From Phialocephala subalpina (Eukaryota > Ascomycota > Leotiomycetes > Helotiales > Mollisiaceae), in the NCBI GenBank assembly GCA_900073065.1, contig FJOG01000008.1, positions 562,985-626,984 on the forward strand: 64,000 nt of DNA, given 5' to 3'. The stretch's first letter is position 1. Each line of letters opens with the position of its first letter. The notes below the pieces were generated by a model. That model saw only the letters and a program-made list of their open reading frames with translations, did not search any database and was not told the origin of the DNA. Of this stretch, positions 22,619 to 34,605 are shown one piece after another. Made by a program: the position numbers and the translations under genes.

Positions 22619-23540
22619 CATAGCTCACGTGCCGGGCAGAAGAATGGATGTATGTGGTAGTACAAGAATGCTTTTCTGTGAACAAAAAGCTTTGTGATCG
22701 AATACCTTACCTTTCCATCCTCAAAGGTGATTCATTGGCTCTTACCATTCGTCCTGAAAGATCTAAAGCTCTTTGACTTGTGGATACTGAATTTCTCTTC
22801 AATCACGTCAAAGTCATTCTAGTCCGTGCACTAGAATGCAACCCTGACACTTGAAATTTTCAAGCGTTACAACATTATTGTGAATACACTAAGTGGCGAA
22901 AGAAGGAGTTTATACACCCTCTTAAACAAGATATCAAATTTAAGACGCTCGCTCACGCCTTGCCAATATAATTACAAGTGCTAGAGTTGCATTGCTTTGG
23001 CTGCCTAAATTGTCCACTACGGCATTGAAGGATCGCGCGCAAGACTTGCTAATGTTCAATTTCTATGGCGCGATTACAGTATAATTGGCCCACGAGTTAG
23101 CTATAAAAAGCAGGATAGGAATAATTCAACGTCTTGGTATCATTTTATTGGTTGGGTAGCTACGCTCAAAGTCCAAACGTTAGTGAGCCATTGAAACGAA
23201 CACTCCAAAAGATAATATTACTAAAATCGCGAGTGCCCTCGAGTCTACTTATCGATGAGAAACTCGCAGGGACAATCTCGAAATTGCACTTTGTCACTTT
23301 CATTGACTCGCCTCTATCATTTTGCAGGCGTTAAAGGAATTTTACTTCGGTGGGCTTCGAGCGGGTGAATCTCAACCGAAGCGCTTTTCTACTCGAGTGA
23401 TCTCGCCTACATCGACTCCCTTCGCACTCTCAACTCTCAACACCTCCACCTAATCCAGGTTCGAGGTCCATATCACCTCGGCAATTTTCTTCTCATCAAT
23501 TTTGATCGCCAACAGCATCCTTTCAGCATTCCGGTTAGTA
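22619..23540. other. Intergenic, no gene seen
   Basis: About 920 bases, partly AT-rich. Short open frames have no recognisable motif. Confidence 0.5.
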
Positions 23541-24702
23541 ATGCAGTGCGCCAACTGCGGCCAGCCGGCCTTATACAAATGCAGCATTTGTAGAATGGCT
23601 CCTGTCATCGATCAAGACGTGCCAGTCACCCATTACTGTAGCGCACAGTGTCAAAAGGACCATTGGGAGGATCACAAACCCCTTTGTCTTCTGCTAAAGG
23701 CACGCACTCAGCTGTACCGCGTCGTTGAATTTGGGGAGAAACTGTTCATCATTTACAGGGAGTTGACTTTCGGTCAGCTGGATATCAAGGCCATTGAAAG
23801 AGTTGAAGACTTGGCGCATGGCTCATTGACACTGAGAGGAGAGGCAAGCAACGCGATCACTTCTATCAAACATTCATCACGATCAGTGCTGATTTGAGTC
23901 TATCAGATTCAGGACCGATTCGAGTGGCCAAAGGATTACAAGGTCTTTCCCTCAAATCTGGTGATGGGTGAAACAGAGAGAAAGGCAGTTCTCAGCTTCC
24001 GGGGATGCATTGACGCTACCCAATGGATGAATGAGGTACTCGCGGGCATGCTTGGAGGTATTTCAGAGTCCTCAAACATCCGCCACTGTACGCTAACTAA
24101 AAATTTGTAGCTATGGTCAAGAAAGTGTCAATCGTGAAGCTGAGGACCGAGAACGACAAAATCAGAACAAAAATGACCCCGATTTCCCTGGACAACGAAA
24201 AAAGAAGGCCGGTAAAGGCGACGTTCTCCATGAAATCCTTCGAGTAGAGCTTCGATCCGGAGAACACTTCGCTGTAGACATCACCGGTGATCAGTACGGA
24301 TACGTCGATCAACCGGTCACAGAATGGAATGCCTATCGCCACTCCCGAGTAAAAGAGATCTTCTTGTCTCTCCCAGCTCCCGAGCCACTCGGTATCGTCG
24401 AAGTCACAAACTACAGCCAACAAGCCATGACCACCCTTGCCGGCAAGCTCTTGACTGACAGCAATGGACTTGTCAATCTGGATATGTTGCAAACCATGTG
24501 CTTGCACATCTTGGAATGGCAAGCTGACGGGGGTATGAGTATGGAGCATTTCTGGAAGTTGCCGGAAGAGGAGTTCTTGACGCGGCGAAATGACTTGTTA
24601 AGCTATGTCGAGTGGATGTTTCATAGCGATCCTCAGCAAGTCTACTTCACTCTGAACGGCCGTTGCTTGCGACAGCTGATCCATGGCCCCTGGTTTCGCT
24701 GA
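23541..24702 (+). CDS. MYND zinc-finger protein with a splice-phase conflict
   Basis: Exon 1 (23541-23843) encodes an N-terminal MYND finger (PF01753): CANC at residues 3-6, CSIC at 14-17, then HYCSAQCQKDHWEDHKPLC. The next coding segment starts at 23907 (IQDRFEWPKDYKVFP) and is reached only by a GC-AG intron (GAG then GCAAGC at 23844, CAG at 23906). A third segment from 24111 reads YGQESVNREAEDRERQNQN and ends at 24702 with LNGRCLRQLIHGPWFR. The second intron (24058-24110) has good signals, but it leaves phase 1 where the downstream frame needs phase 2, so there is a 1-nt frameshift, an unusual splice or a sequence error. MYND fingers bind proline-rich partner proteins; the specific role here is unknown. 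Confidence 0.72.
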
Positions 24703-25012
24703 AGCTTGGCGCTATGAGCTTGGCCGCGTCTACGGATTACTCCTCAAGGATACTATGGTGGAGTTTGACAATCAACAATGATGAAGGAGCGCCGCATGAC
24801 TTGCATATTCTCATCAACGCGTCAGCCAACTGAAGGATAGACGGCATGCATGTATGTAGCAAATGGAATCGCTGCTCTTTCCACCGATATATATGATGAA
24901 GTTCCTCGCCTACTAGTGCCAAATATTCGTATTATCATTACAGTAACATATATCATACAGACGTTCATACAAAGGAGTGGTAAAAAGAGATTTCATAGCC
25001 TCAACATCATCG

Positions 25013-26363
25013 CTAACGTACAGCGTGATAGGAAAGTGGCGACCGTGGAGAGTGCGGGGAACTCGGATGGATAGGCGGGGGAGGACGAGGGTTCGAGAAG
25101 CTGAATTGCCGAACACGATTGACAATTTCCCCAGTATCATCATGTCGAGAGACCATACTCTCATTCTTTACAATCTCGGTCTTATTCCCAAAGGCCGCCA
25201 ACTCAACGTCCTCGAATTTCTCTCCCGGCGTAAATGGCCAGGTATCCGGTTTTGACCCCATGCTTGCATTCTCCTCCTCAATCTCCCTGAAGCTTTTGGC
25301 GTTGGAGCCGAGTCGGATACTCAAAGTCGAAATCATTCTCGAGTGCAAGGTTGAGCGTTGGGTTCCTTGCTTGACATTGCTTGCTGATCGACTTCGTTGC
25401 GTTGAAGCCAGAATTTTGAGCTTTCGGAAGAGTGGCTTCAACGTCGCGAGTGATGAGGCACTGAGTCCGAGGCCGATCTCGACGGTGCTCCAGATGGCAA
25501 GGTCGGTGAAGTTGTACAGATAATCTGGGTTAGAAAGGAGTTGTTTGGCGTAGGGAATACGAGCTGCAGTTGCGAGGGATGCTCTGAGTTTAAGTCAGTG
25601 AAGTGCACAAGGGAGGACAATGCCCAAGGGGACTTCGGTGATTGACATTGATCCGAGCGCAAGAACTCCGACGACAGACACTTTGGTCCTAATTTCCATC
25701 TTCGACTTCCAAACAAAGGAGACGGGCAACAATGCCAATGTAAAGTCCGAAACAACGTTCAGTAGAAGGCTGATATATGTTGGTATTATCGCCAATTTGG
25801 TCTTGTTGCATGTGCCATGAACTGGAGAGTTGACTTGGTATCGAAACCAGTAAAACTCAACAGGCGTACACTGAAGGATCACAATAAAGATATAGAAAGC
25901 GTTGAATAGAGCGAGAACTCCTAGGAGCGTATAAATGGTGATGCGCTGCCAACGTTGATGGGAGCAGATGCGCAGCAAGAAAAGACCGACGATGAACTTG
26001 ACTAGCACAGCCACCAATACATAGAAGACTTGGCCTAGCCACTTGAACAGCAGAGCGTGAGGATGATCTTCAGTTGGCACGTTTGCAACATGCTGGCCCA
26101 GCCCAAAGTGGACTGCAACCAAAGCAAAGACTGAGTATGCAGTATAAAAGACCTGATCAAAGGCAGTCAATTGACAATTATCATCCTCAGAGGAGATGCA
26201 CTGAACTACTGACCAGAGTTGCCACGGCTAACCAATCTTCTGCATAGAATCTCTTGAGCATATATCCCATCGTATAGCATCGTAGACCGACTGTGACGAG
26301 ACAGAACACCAAGAGGGAAATAACCACAGCCGCCAGCTCCGGCCCACGATTCTCGGCTGCCAT
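25013..26363 (-). CDS. Rhodopsin-domain (PTH11/SAT4-like) seven-helix membrane protein
   Basis: Exons 26214-26363, 25647-26152 and 25013-25583 give 408 aa. The N-terminal helix follows MAAENRGPELAAVVISLLVFCLV, then the family motifs RFYAEDWLAVATLVFYTAYSVFALVAVHFGLG, YVLVAVLVKFIVGLFLLRI, CTPVEFYWFRYQ, SDFTLALLPVSFVWKSKM, and across the second intron GSIASLATAARI and DLAIWSTVEIGLGLSASSLATLKPLF. These match the fungal rhodopsin domain (PF20684). About 130 polar residues form a cytoplasmic tail rich in Ser, Pro and Arg. No CFEM domain precedes the helices. Relatives include PTH11, a membrane protein needed for appressorium formation in Magnaporthe, but most members are uncharacterised. A paralogue with the same layout is at 60647. 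Confidence 0.88.
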
Positions 26364-28113
26364 GGTCGTGGTCGCTACCAAGCTGAATCTTGGTTCAGAA
26401 GGAGGGCGCTGTTGTGCGTACGTCAGTTGGACATCGTGCTCTGTTGGATGCCGAGCCTGCTTGTGCCCGCAAGTTGTCGAAGGTTGAACTCGATGAAGGC
26501 TAGAGAAACCACAGGTGCGAAAATTCTTGCGCATGCCAGGACAGCTCTTCATAACGTGAGAGGCCAGGTGTGCACGTTCTCCCAAAACCGTCGAAGAGGC
26601 TCCCAATTCAGATATTGATGCGAATCAGCCTCCTGGATTTGGCCGCAGGCAAACCCTCGCAGCTCTCAATCGGGGGTTCCTCCTCGAGTCATGGGCTCTG
26701 TTTCTGGCGCACCATCGGGATTTCCTTACTGCATGTGAAAGGGTGAGCCTCATGTGAGAAGTTAGGCTATGGAAGCTCTGTACGCGTCAAGGGTTGGAGT
26801 TGAACAAGTTGGCACTGAGACATTCTCTTCTGCAAGAGAGACGGAGCTGTCAATATTTGTCAATGGGGAGTTGGAGTTGTCTTACCGGTATCCACCTCAC
26901 TTGATAGAAAAATCGGGACCGGATACGCACCCTGGAACTTCGACCAACGCACGGCGATTTGAGAGCTCCGAGACGGTAAACAAGCAGCTCGAAGTCTTAC
27001 GAAGAGCAAATTTCGACGAATTGATTTCTATAATCCCCCGAGATCTTCCCACTGCCGCCGGATTTTGCGGTTGATCAAAAATGCGTCTTTGCCAAAGTTT
27101 AAACCGAGGACGTTTTCTTGGGGCTCCGTTCTTTCGTCCACTTGAAGAGCTAGCCCCCGTTTTAGCCGAGTTTGTGCCAAACACAGATCCGCAGAATAAG
27201 CTGCTGAGCTTTGACCGGAGGCTAACCGATAACCCACCCGACAGTGGGGGGGATTTTCCAAATATGTGCTGGAAGTCGGAGGCATTGATCGAATTGTCGA
27301 ACTTAATTAAATCTGATTATCTGACAGGCTAGTTCTCCGTGTCTCTCCTTGTTATATATGCAAGGCACTCTATACAACCCCACCAAGACGGAGTCGACCA
27401 CTGCCCACCTCGGAGTACAACAGCCCACAGCGACGGCGTGAGGTGCCAGTGAGGTGCATGTCGAGTGGAAATGGTGCAACGTGCCTCAAGGATCTCTGCT
27501 CGTGTCGTTCGATCTTGCCCTTTGTTCGGATTAATTGTCGCTTCTGTATTTGATATGACCCTTTCGACACCCCAAAGGGAGGGTACCGACGTACCGCTGT
27601 ACCATTCATAACTATTTCTTGGTATAGATCTGAACAATAATAATAGAAAGTTATTGTCGCTGCTCCTGACGTACATTCATTCCTTCTGTAGTCCATTCGT
27701 ACGCAGGAGAGGTCGACTGACTCTCGGCAAACGTTGCCATCTACGTAACATCGTCCCCTTCTCCGCAGTGGGCCACAGACAAAAGGTCAGGGCGTCTTTG
27801 CGGTGATTCTTCTGGGCTAGGTTCGGATGCCCTTCATATACTTCGTAGCTTTTCTGACGGCACGGATATTTTAAAGGTTCGTTTCTTCATCGAATGGGGT
27901 TCGTGTCCACGACGTCCAAGAGCCGTCGTGCTTCAAAAACAGTTGGCCAGCCAGTGCTTGTTCTCTTCTCAACTAGGTCGTGTTTTCTTGTCTTTGGTTC
28001 TTTACCTTGTCGGTTCTAAGGACCGTCCTCTCATTCTACTTCTGCCTTTGTCACTCGTTACGTTACCGTTCTGTCTTTGTGGCTTTCTGTACCCCTCGTC
28101 GTTCCTTTCTAAT
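26364..28113. other. Intergenic, 1.75 kb without a recognised gene
   Basis: Open frames up to about 100 codons occur on both strands (for example around 26769-27184), but none has a domain, a codon pattern like its neighbours or plausible splice partners. The last 200 bases before the lipase are T/C-rich, consistent with a strong fungal promoter or leader. Confidence 0.5.
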
Positions 28114-29087
28114 ATGAAGTCCTCGAAGTCTCCTCTTCTGGCTTTTGCCCTCATTTGCAGTTCTGTATCGGCATCTCCAATCATCGGAGGTCAAAATGTC
28201 ACTATGGTGTTGGAAAATAGAGGTACCCTTCCCCGCCAAACACTTTCTTGCTTGAAGCTGACATCCTGTAAGCCACACCAACAGTCGTTACGGCAGCTAT
28301 CCTGGCGAACATGCAACTCTTCGCTCAATACGCAGCAGCAGCATACTGCAACGCTGACACCAACCTCGTTGGTTCAGCAGTGACATGCAGTAACAGTGCC
28401 TGCCCCTCCATCTCATCGGTGACAAACTATGCATACCTCGGATATGACCAATCCGAAGCGACTGGTTTCGTCAGCATCGATGATACCAACAAGCTTATCG
28501 TTGTTTCCTATGCCGGATCAGACAACTTGGACAACTATATTGCCGATCTCCTCGTACCCCTCGACACCTGCGACGGCAACCTCGTCTCCGGCTGCAAACT
28601 CCACGAAGGCTTCCAATACGCCTACGAAGACGTAGCCGACACCACCCTCCCCGCCGTAAAATCTGCCGTAGCCGCCTATCCCACCTACTCGCTTGTCATA
28701 ACCGGACATTCACTCGGCGGAGCAGTCGCTACTATCGCAGCAGCGTACCTCCGCGTTGCCGGCTACCCATGCGATGTGTATTCGTACGGGTCTCCCAGGG
28801 TTGGGAATGAAGCTTTTGTAAATTTCATGGATGCGCAGGCTGGGAGTCATTATAGAGTTACGCATACGACGGATCCTATTCCACGTTATCCGGCAAAGTT
28901 ATTTGGGTATAGACATACGAGTCCGGAGTTTTGGTTGAGTACGGGGACGTCGACAACGGTGGATTATGCGGTTGGGGATATTGAGGTGTGCACAGGTATC
29001 GCGAATACGGATTGTAATGATGGGACTTCGAGTGTGGTTACTACCCCTCATAGTTACTATTTTGAGGATATCAGCGCATGCAGATGA
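28114..29087 (+). CDS. Secreted class 3 (Rhizomucor-type) triacylglycerol lipase
   Basis: Exons 28114-28222 and 28285-29087 give 303 aa. A signal peptide (MKSSKSPLLAFALICSSVSA) is followed by a short propeptide and the lipase_3 fold (PF01764). Motifs are ANMQLFAQYAAAAYC, the oxyanion loop and strand IVVSYAGSDNLDNYIADL, the nucleophile elbow GHSLGG, CDVYSYGSPRVGN, the Asp in HTTDPIPRYP and the His in TPHSYYFED. Conserved cysteine pairs suit an extracellular enzyme. It hydrolyses ester bonds of acylglycerols or feruloyl esters; the two sub-families cannot be separated by eye. The ATG at 28114 is the one directly before the signal peptide. The gene looks intact. Confidence 0.94.
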
Positions 29088-29380
29088 GTAGGAAGGAAGA
29101 CTCACCACATGAGAGAGAGTTGGCTTTGTGAGGCATTGACCCGGGTCTTTTCCTCCTTCACACGGATGTACATAATACTGTAATCTTAAAGTGTAATACA
29201 ATCATCATACATTTGTATACCTACAAGATGCCTAATTAAGGTGTTTCGTATTTGCAAAGAAGCCGTTCCCCATCTACAGTAGCTGTCCGCCCCCTGGACG
29301 ATCTGTACTTATACAATCGCTATCCTATACAGATAATCCATAGAAAGAAGTTGCGAAAGGCACAAATCTCATCCATCATC

Positions 29381-30607
29381 CTACTCAACACCAACAATAA
29401 AGACAATCGCAACAATCCCACCGTTACCCACTCTCACTTCATCCCCATCCACGGCAGCAACCTCGCATTTCTCTCCCACTCTGACCCGGAACATGCCACC
29501 CTTCCCAATCTCAAAGAAAGTCGCCACCTCAGAGTTCTTGTCGTGAGCTCCAAGAAAACAATGGACACGTCCTTCGGCAACAATGCAAATTCTCAATTTG
29601 TATTTCCCACCTTCCTCCGGGCTGCCACCAAGAACGAGCGTCTCGCCGGATTCGAGGTGATGAGTGGAGAATGCGGTATGCGAAACGCGAATAGAATTCT
29701 TCTTCGAAATATATGAGGCCGAGAAAGCGATATCTCGAGTAATGTAAGCACAGCTGTTTGCTAAATGATTGGTATAATAGTTAGACTTACTCTCCATTAT
29801 CTCAGCATCGTCATCCTCATCTCGCGTCGTGACAAGGGCCCGGAGCTTTCCCTTTCCTTCTTCCCAGTCGCTTGAAACCATCCCGTCCTGGGTAATCTCG
29901 TCGGCTTTACGCTTTCTACCTTTTCTCACCGTCTTCTCCTTGGCCGGAGAGCTGGAGGCGCGAATGGGAGCACCTTCAACTAGGCTCGGGAAGAGCGCGC
30001 TTGGCGAGAAAAGAGCTTGAATCTTGTCAGTCCTGAATACCTTCTTCAAGCTATCGACTGCCTCAATCAAATCTCGCGCGCTATCCTTTACCTCAGATGT
30101 CTTCAAGTTGGCCTTCTCCTTGCCTTCCGTACCCCTGGAAGTGGAGGCCGAGGCGCTACGTGCTCTTTGACGCATTGGCGTCAGCGGGCCCAAAGGCGGA
30201 TGAACAGGAGTTTCATTGCTCAGCGAGATGAAAGACTTCTCAGGAGTCTGGCGAGAACTCCCAATCTTGTCAAGGTCATCAGAATCCTGACTGCTCTGAG
30301 TTCTAGAAAGGCCTGGGACGGTGGCTGGACTCGGAGCTAGGGATCGCTGCGATGAGACAGCAATCACTTCTGGCGGGGTAGACGGAGCACGATACTTGGT
30401 GATTGTTCGGCGTAGTGCGTCGGCCTTGCTGATGTATTCGGGGACTTCATGGAGCCTGAGAGCCGACTCTTGGGTCGACTGAGTATTATTAGAGAGCTGG
30501 GTCTTCTGAGAGGGCTCTTGAGATGGCTCTTCAGTCTGGCGGTTCTCTTTCCGCTTCTTTTTGGGAGGGGTCATCTCATGTTCGTTTTCAGGAGAGTTGA
30601 TAATCAT
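29381..30607 (-). CDS. Unknown charged protein, probably nuclear
   Basis: A single open frame of 408 codons starting at 30607. I do not recognise the family. The first 270 residues are low complexity with basic clusters (PPKKKRKENR, KGRKRKADE) that resemble nuclear localisation signals, and many Ser/Thr-Pro sites. The C-terminal 110 residues look folded: VSHTAFSTHHLESGETLVLGG, YKLRICIVAEGRVHCFLGAH and VATFFEIGKGGMFRVRVGEK resemble a beta-barrel or nucleoplasmin-like core, but this is only an impression. Its ATG overlaps the stop of the upstream ORF on the same strand (shared ATGA), so the two may share one transcript. The start could also be an internal ATG 11 codons later. Confidence 0.6.
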   Translation of the reverse strand: MIINSPENEHEMTPPKKKRKENRQTEEPSQEPSQKTQLSNNTQSTQESALRLHEVPEYISKADALRRTITKYRAPSTPPEVIAVSSQRSLAPSPATVPGLSRTQSSQDSDDLDKIGSSRQTPEKSFISLSNETPVHPPLGPLTPMRQRARSASASTSRGTEGKEKANLKTSEVKDSARDLIEAVDSLKKVFRTDKIQALFSPSALFPSLVEGAPIRASSSPAKEKTVRKGRKRKADEITQDGMVSSDWEEGKGKLRALVTTRDEDDDAEIMESKSNYYTNHLANSCAYITRDIAFSASYISKKNSIRVSHTAFSTHHLESGETLVLGGSPEEGGKYKLRICIVAEGRVHCFLGAHDKNSEVATFFEIGKGGMFRVRVGEKCEVAAVDGDEVRVGNGGIVAIVFIVGVE

Positions 30608-32758
30608 GACATCTCGAGCGAATTGCGGGTCCTGGCAGCTTCTTGATTCCGTCGTTTCTCCTTATGCTTCTTCTTCATCTTAGGAGGGATCGATTCGGGG
30701 TTGCTATCCTCGATGATGATGGCGTCTTGAATTGACAGGGCAGAGGCCTGGGCTTCTTGCTCGAGCTTCTTTTGCCGCTTCTTCGAAACAGTCTTCCCGT
30801 ACTGTTCTTTGACAAGATTCTGAACTTCTCGGTAGCTCAACGAACCATAGCCCGTATTTACAGGATTCTGCTTCTCTTCCTTCTTTTCCTTTTTGCTCTT
30901 CTTTTTCTGGGGCTCGACAGAGTCGTCTTGGATTTCTGGAATTTGCTGTGAGGACACAGATTGGGTGTTTGAAATGGCTCTCTTCCGCTTCTTGCTGTCT
31001 TGATTTGACTCAGGGGCATCCTCGCCTTTGATAGCCTTGGAGAACTTCACATGGCTAACTTCATAGCCTTGTGCACCAACAGCTGCCTCGGTTACAGAAG
31101 CTGGATTGGATTGATCCTTGTCATCAACCATCGGATCGCCACGAGGGTTCGGTGATTGCTCCTCTACCGCCGCTGCTGATGTCTTCTTATCCAACTTGAT
31201 GCTGTTTGTGTTCTCTTGGGCATCACTGTGTATGTTTTTAATATGCTCCTTCAGGGTTTTCCTTTGCCTGAAAATATTCCCGGAATGACGCTCGCAGTCT
31301 GGGTAAGGGCAATGGAAGGTGTCGACGTGCTTTTGAAGCAAATGCTTATTCAGATCGTCTCTCTCCTTGAAAACCTTTCCCAAACGTCGATCGCAAAGTT
31401 GGTATGGACATTTGAGTCGCTCTACGCCATCGGTGGTCGTGGACAGGCCATTGGCTAGTTGCTTAGGTTCTGTAGGGGCACAAAGAGCTCCATTCCCGGC
31501 AATCGAGTTCTGAATTTCTGGATTGGAAGATTTCTCGCCGTTGATCATCTCTTCGAGTGCTGCTGGGGTAACAGTCTCTGCGTGCTTTTTCGACAGATGA
31601 TCAATCAGGCCGCCTCGGGTCTTGAAGTGCTGTCCAGAAGAACGCTTGCAGGATTGGTGTGGGCATAGGAGTTTTGTTCTACTATTGCCATTCGCGTCTT
31701 GACTCTCGAGCTGCGATGGATCCTGACCATTGGCCAGCTCCTTGGGTCCAATTGGGGCGCCAGGAATCCCAACATCACTTGAACCAGCAACAGCAGCAGC
31801 GACGGCAAGACCATTGAGCTCATATGATCTGTTGCAACCGATCATATCTCTGGGTCCTGTCGGTGCTCCAGGAACACCAAAGCCACTGGAAACAGTACCA
31901 TTGGCCCTCTCTCTTGGACCTTCGCGACTTAGACTAACCATAGGAATGGGTTGCCCACGATCCTGTGTTACCACTTCTCTCAATTTCTCCATCATCGCCT
32001 CCGCCTTCTGCTTGCCGGTCAATTGCTCATCATCAAGATGCTCAGGCGCGCCTTGACCCTCGCCAGCCAGCACACTCCAGCCGTTGATCATTTTCGGCCG
32101 CTTGATAACGGAACCAGTAACTTCGGCATCTCCAGAACCATCAGCACCAACAACGGCTGCAGCCAAAGTTTCGAGCTCTGCTTGTTTATTCAGCTGCTGT
32201 CGATGCCTTTTAGCCTTCTTCTTCGCCGCCTTATCTTCATAACCGCCCCGATTACCTGTCGCAACCACATTGTTGGTATCTCCGTCCTCCAGGCCGTAAG
32301 CAGCGGTGGTATTGGAAGGTATGATCGCTCCTTGACCCTCCTCAACTTCAGTCATCTCATCATGCTTGCTCTTCTTCTTCTTTGCCCTCTTACGCTCATC
32401 ATCACCGTCGCATTGAGGCTCAACCCTGACTTTCGACTTGCGACCCATATCGCCTTCGGGCTTGGGCCTGCCCTCGATCTTTGAGTTGTTGGTCTTCTCG
32501 CTGAAACTGTTGTTTCCAGAGCTGTATCTGTTCAACTCCTGCTCAAGATAATCAAGGAGCGGATTCGCGCCGTCGTCGTCAGAGGAGTCGATTGCGTGGT
32601 GTTGTTCTTCTTCAAGGAGTTGGTCGGCGGGGTAATCGTCTTCTGCGCTGTTGTAGTAGCGGATTGAGACGCTGCCTGGTTCTTGAGGTCAGTGTGTTGA
32701 CCTTTGGAAGGTAGATTGAGGAAGGAATAATGGAGGGAAGTTTACTTTCACGCGACAT
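30604..32758 (-). CDS. Protein with three C2H2-like zinc fingers and lysine-rich tracts
   Basis: Exon 1 is only 13 nt (32746-32758, encoding MSRE plus one base) and exon 2 runs 32675 to 30604, 694 aa in all. Acidic N-terminus (AEDDYPADQLLEEEQ), then lysine-rich tracts. Three fingers with wide C-x4-C spacing lie near residues 350-500: CPHQSCKRSSGQHFKTRGGL, CPYQLCDRRLGKVFKERDDL and CPYPDCERHSGNIFRQRKTL, each followed by H-x4-H. The end is highly basic (KKRQKKLEQE, KKKHKEKRRNQ). A nuclear or nucleolar protein is likely; no specific family is recognised. Its TGA (30604-30606) overlaps the next ATG by the sequence ATGA. Confidence 0.75.
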
Positions 32759-33731
32759 GTTTGTCGTGTTGTGCGCGAAAGAGGCGATTGGTCTTGTTGA
32801 GGGTGGCGCGAAGGAGGGCGGCACTGTTTTGGCACGCTTGAGGGAGGGCATTGCGTGAAGTGACTTGCTTTGGAGGCGTGATTTTTAAGTCGAGAGGAGT
32901 TGAAAATTGGTGCGCGTTTGAAGGTAGATAATTAACGCGCTTGTGGTGAAGGTGAGAGGATGGAAAGGCAGATGAAAATAGGAAAAAGGGTTTGGCTTTC
33001 GGAGTCGAACAAAATATTGCTCTCATCTGAATGCCGAATTTGCATTGAAGACGCGCTACACAATCCAGTGTTTATTGAACTATCCCACTACTCACTGTTC
33101 GAGAGCGCGTTTGAATATTTAGGCCCTCTGTTGAAGCTGAGCCGGTACGCAGATGGCCCAACTCGAAATGTACATTGAAAGCCTCAAAGACCACCAATGT
33201 CCAGCCTAATAACAGGAATTCTCGTCATCAAAAGGAATCAAGATCATTCGCAGATAGAAGCAGATCCTAAAATTCAACGCCGTACTGCGGTCATTCGGTG
33301 AAGTTTGCGAACGAGCTCGACAATGACCTGCCATGAAATTCCGACCCGGTGATAAACGTTCTCATTATGCTGGGCAATCAGGAACGCTCGGACATTCAAG
33401 CATATTCTCATTCACCACTGGAGTAAACTACCTCGCGGCCTCAAAAGTAATGATCCTCGTTCGTTCAATCTAGCTAACTACGACGAAAAGCTATCGAGCG
33501 ACCACTATCATCAATCATTATTGCATTGCTGCAATCTGTGTATCGTGAACGTATAAAAAAGGCAATGAGCAATAGAAGAGCGAATAGAAAACCACTAATA
33601 CAAGCTCGAATCCCTGGCGACTCAGCTGGTATGCAGAAAAATGCCATGCAAAGCAATCAAAAGCAGGTCCTGGATGATCATCGTGCTGAACGCCATCATA
33701 TCCACCATATCCATCGTTGAAAGAAATATGC
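32759..33731. other. Intergenic, no gene seen
   Basis: About 970 bases between two minus-strand genes. No frame has a recognisable domain on either strand. Confidence 0.5.
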
Positions 33732-34605
33732 CTATCTCGCATTGCCGTTCATCTCCTCATCGCCGTCATCATCTAACTGATCCAAATCCTCAGGATGTCC
33801 TAGCATGCTAGCCACATTCTTCATCTCATAATGCTTCTTCCTCATCTCCTCAAACTTCTTATGCTTCTCCCTCTCCTCCTGACTCAATCCCACATGTTCC
33901 TCCCCAGCAACATGCACCGCCTTCTCCTTCCTCGCATGCTCATCCAACTCGTGTTCCGGAACCGCCTCCTCTGGCTCCCCTAGACTGAGTCCTGGAATCT
34001 CTTCCTCCTTCGCCCGAGACGATTTCGGACTTCTGCCTTGTCGCGCTTTGTCTAGCTCATCAACAACAATCTCATCCGTATCCAACATCCGCATCTCATC
34101 CTCATCCTCAGTCGGATCATAATGCTTCGCATAAGGTGTCTTCGGCTCATCAATCTTCATTGTAGAGTTTTTCTCCTGCTCCGTCAAATACAGATTCGCC
34201 TCATCCCACTTCAATCGCATGCCATCAGCATCAGTAGTATACCCATGGCTCGAATGACTCGACGCTCGTCGTGATCCTGCTGGTCGAGCAGCAGATGAGG
34301 AGCGGCGGTGCCCGGCATTCTGGATAGTGTTTTGGAGGGTTATGTCTTTGTCTGAGAGTTCGCGCTCGTCGAAGGTGGGGCGTGAGGCGCGGGTGGGTGA
34401 GATGGGAGGAGGAGAGGCGCGGATAGGGATTTGGTGGGGTGGGGAGCGGTGGTAGGAGTTCTTGAGGATTCCTGGGGGTTGTTATCAGCTTTGCTGGTGT
34501 GAGGGGTACTGCAGGGGGTAGCTCCGTACCCTTGGGTCTCTTCGTAGAAGGACTGGGAGGCGAGTGGATGGTCTGCAGCTCTTCCGAGGTCATGATGTCG
34601 GTCAT
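33732..34605 (-). CDS. Protein phosphatase inhibitor 2 (IPP-2/Glc8) homologue
   Basis: Exons 34530-34605 and 33732-34471 give 271 aa. Splicing joins STKRPKG to [11 protein letters not shown], restoring the PP1-binding KGILKNS motif near residue 25 that defines the family (PF04979). Later blocks are [51 protein letters not shown] (the conserved PKTPY phosphorylation segment) and an acidic end [21 protein letters not shown]. The protein binds and modulates type 1 protein phosphatase in cytoplasm and nucleus. Two near ATGs (34605 and 34593) are possible starts. The gene looks intact. Confidence 0.88.

Noticed and set aside
26769..27696. Overlapping 80-115 codon frames on both strands
   Set aside because: No domain, no splice partners and no signal sequence; they look like chance frames in GC-balanced DNA.
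29725..29765. Possible intron GTAAGT to CAG inside the 29381-30607 ORF
   Set aside because: It is 37 nt long, would shift frame and destroy the structured C-terminus; the uninterrupted frame is preferred.
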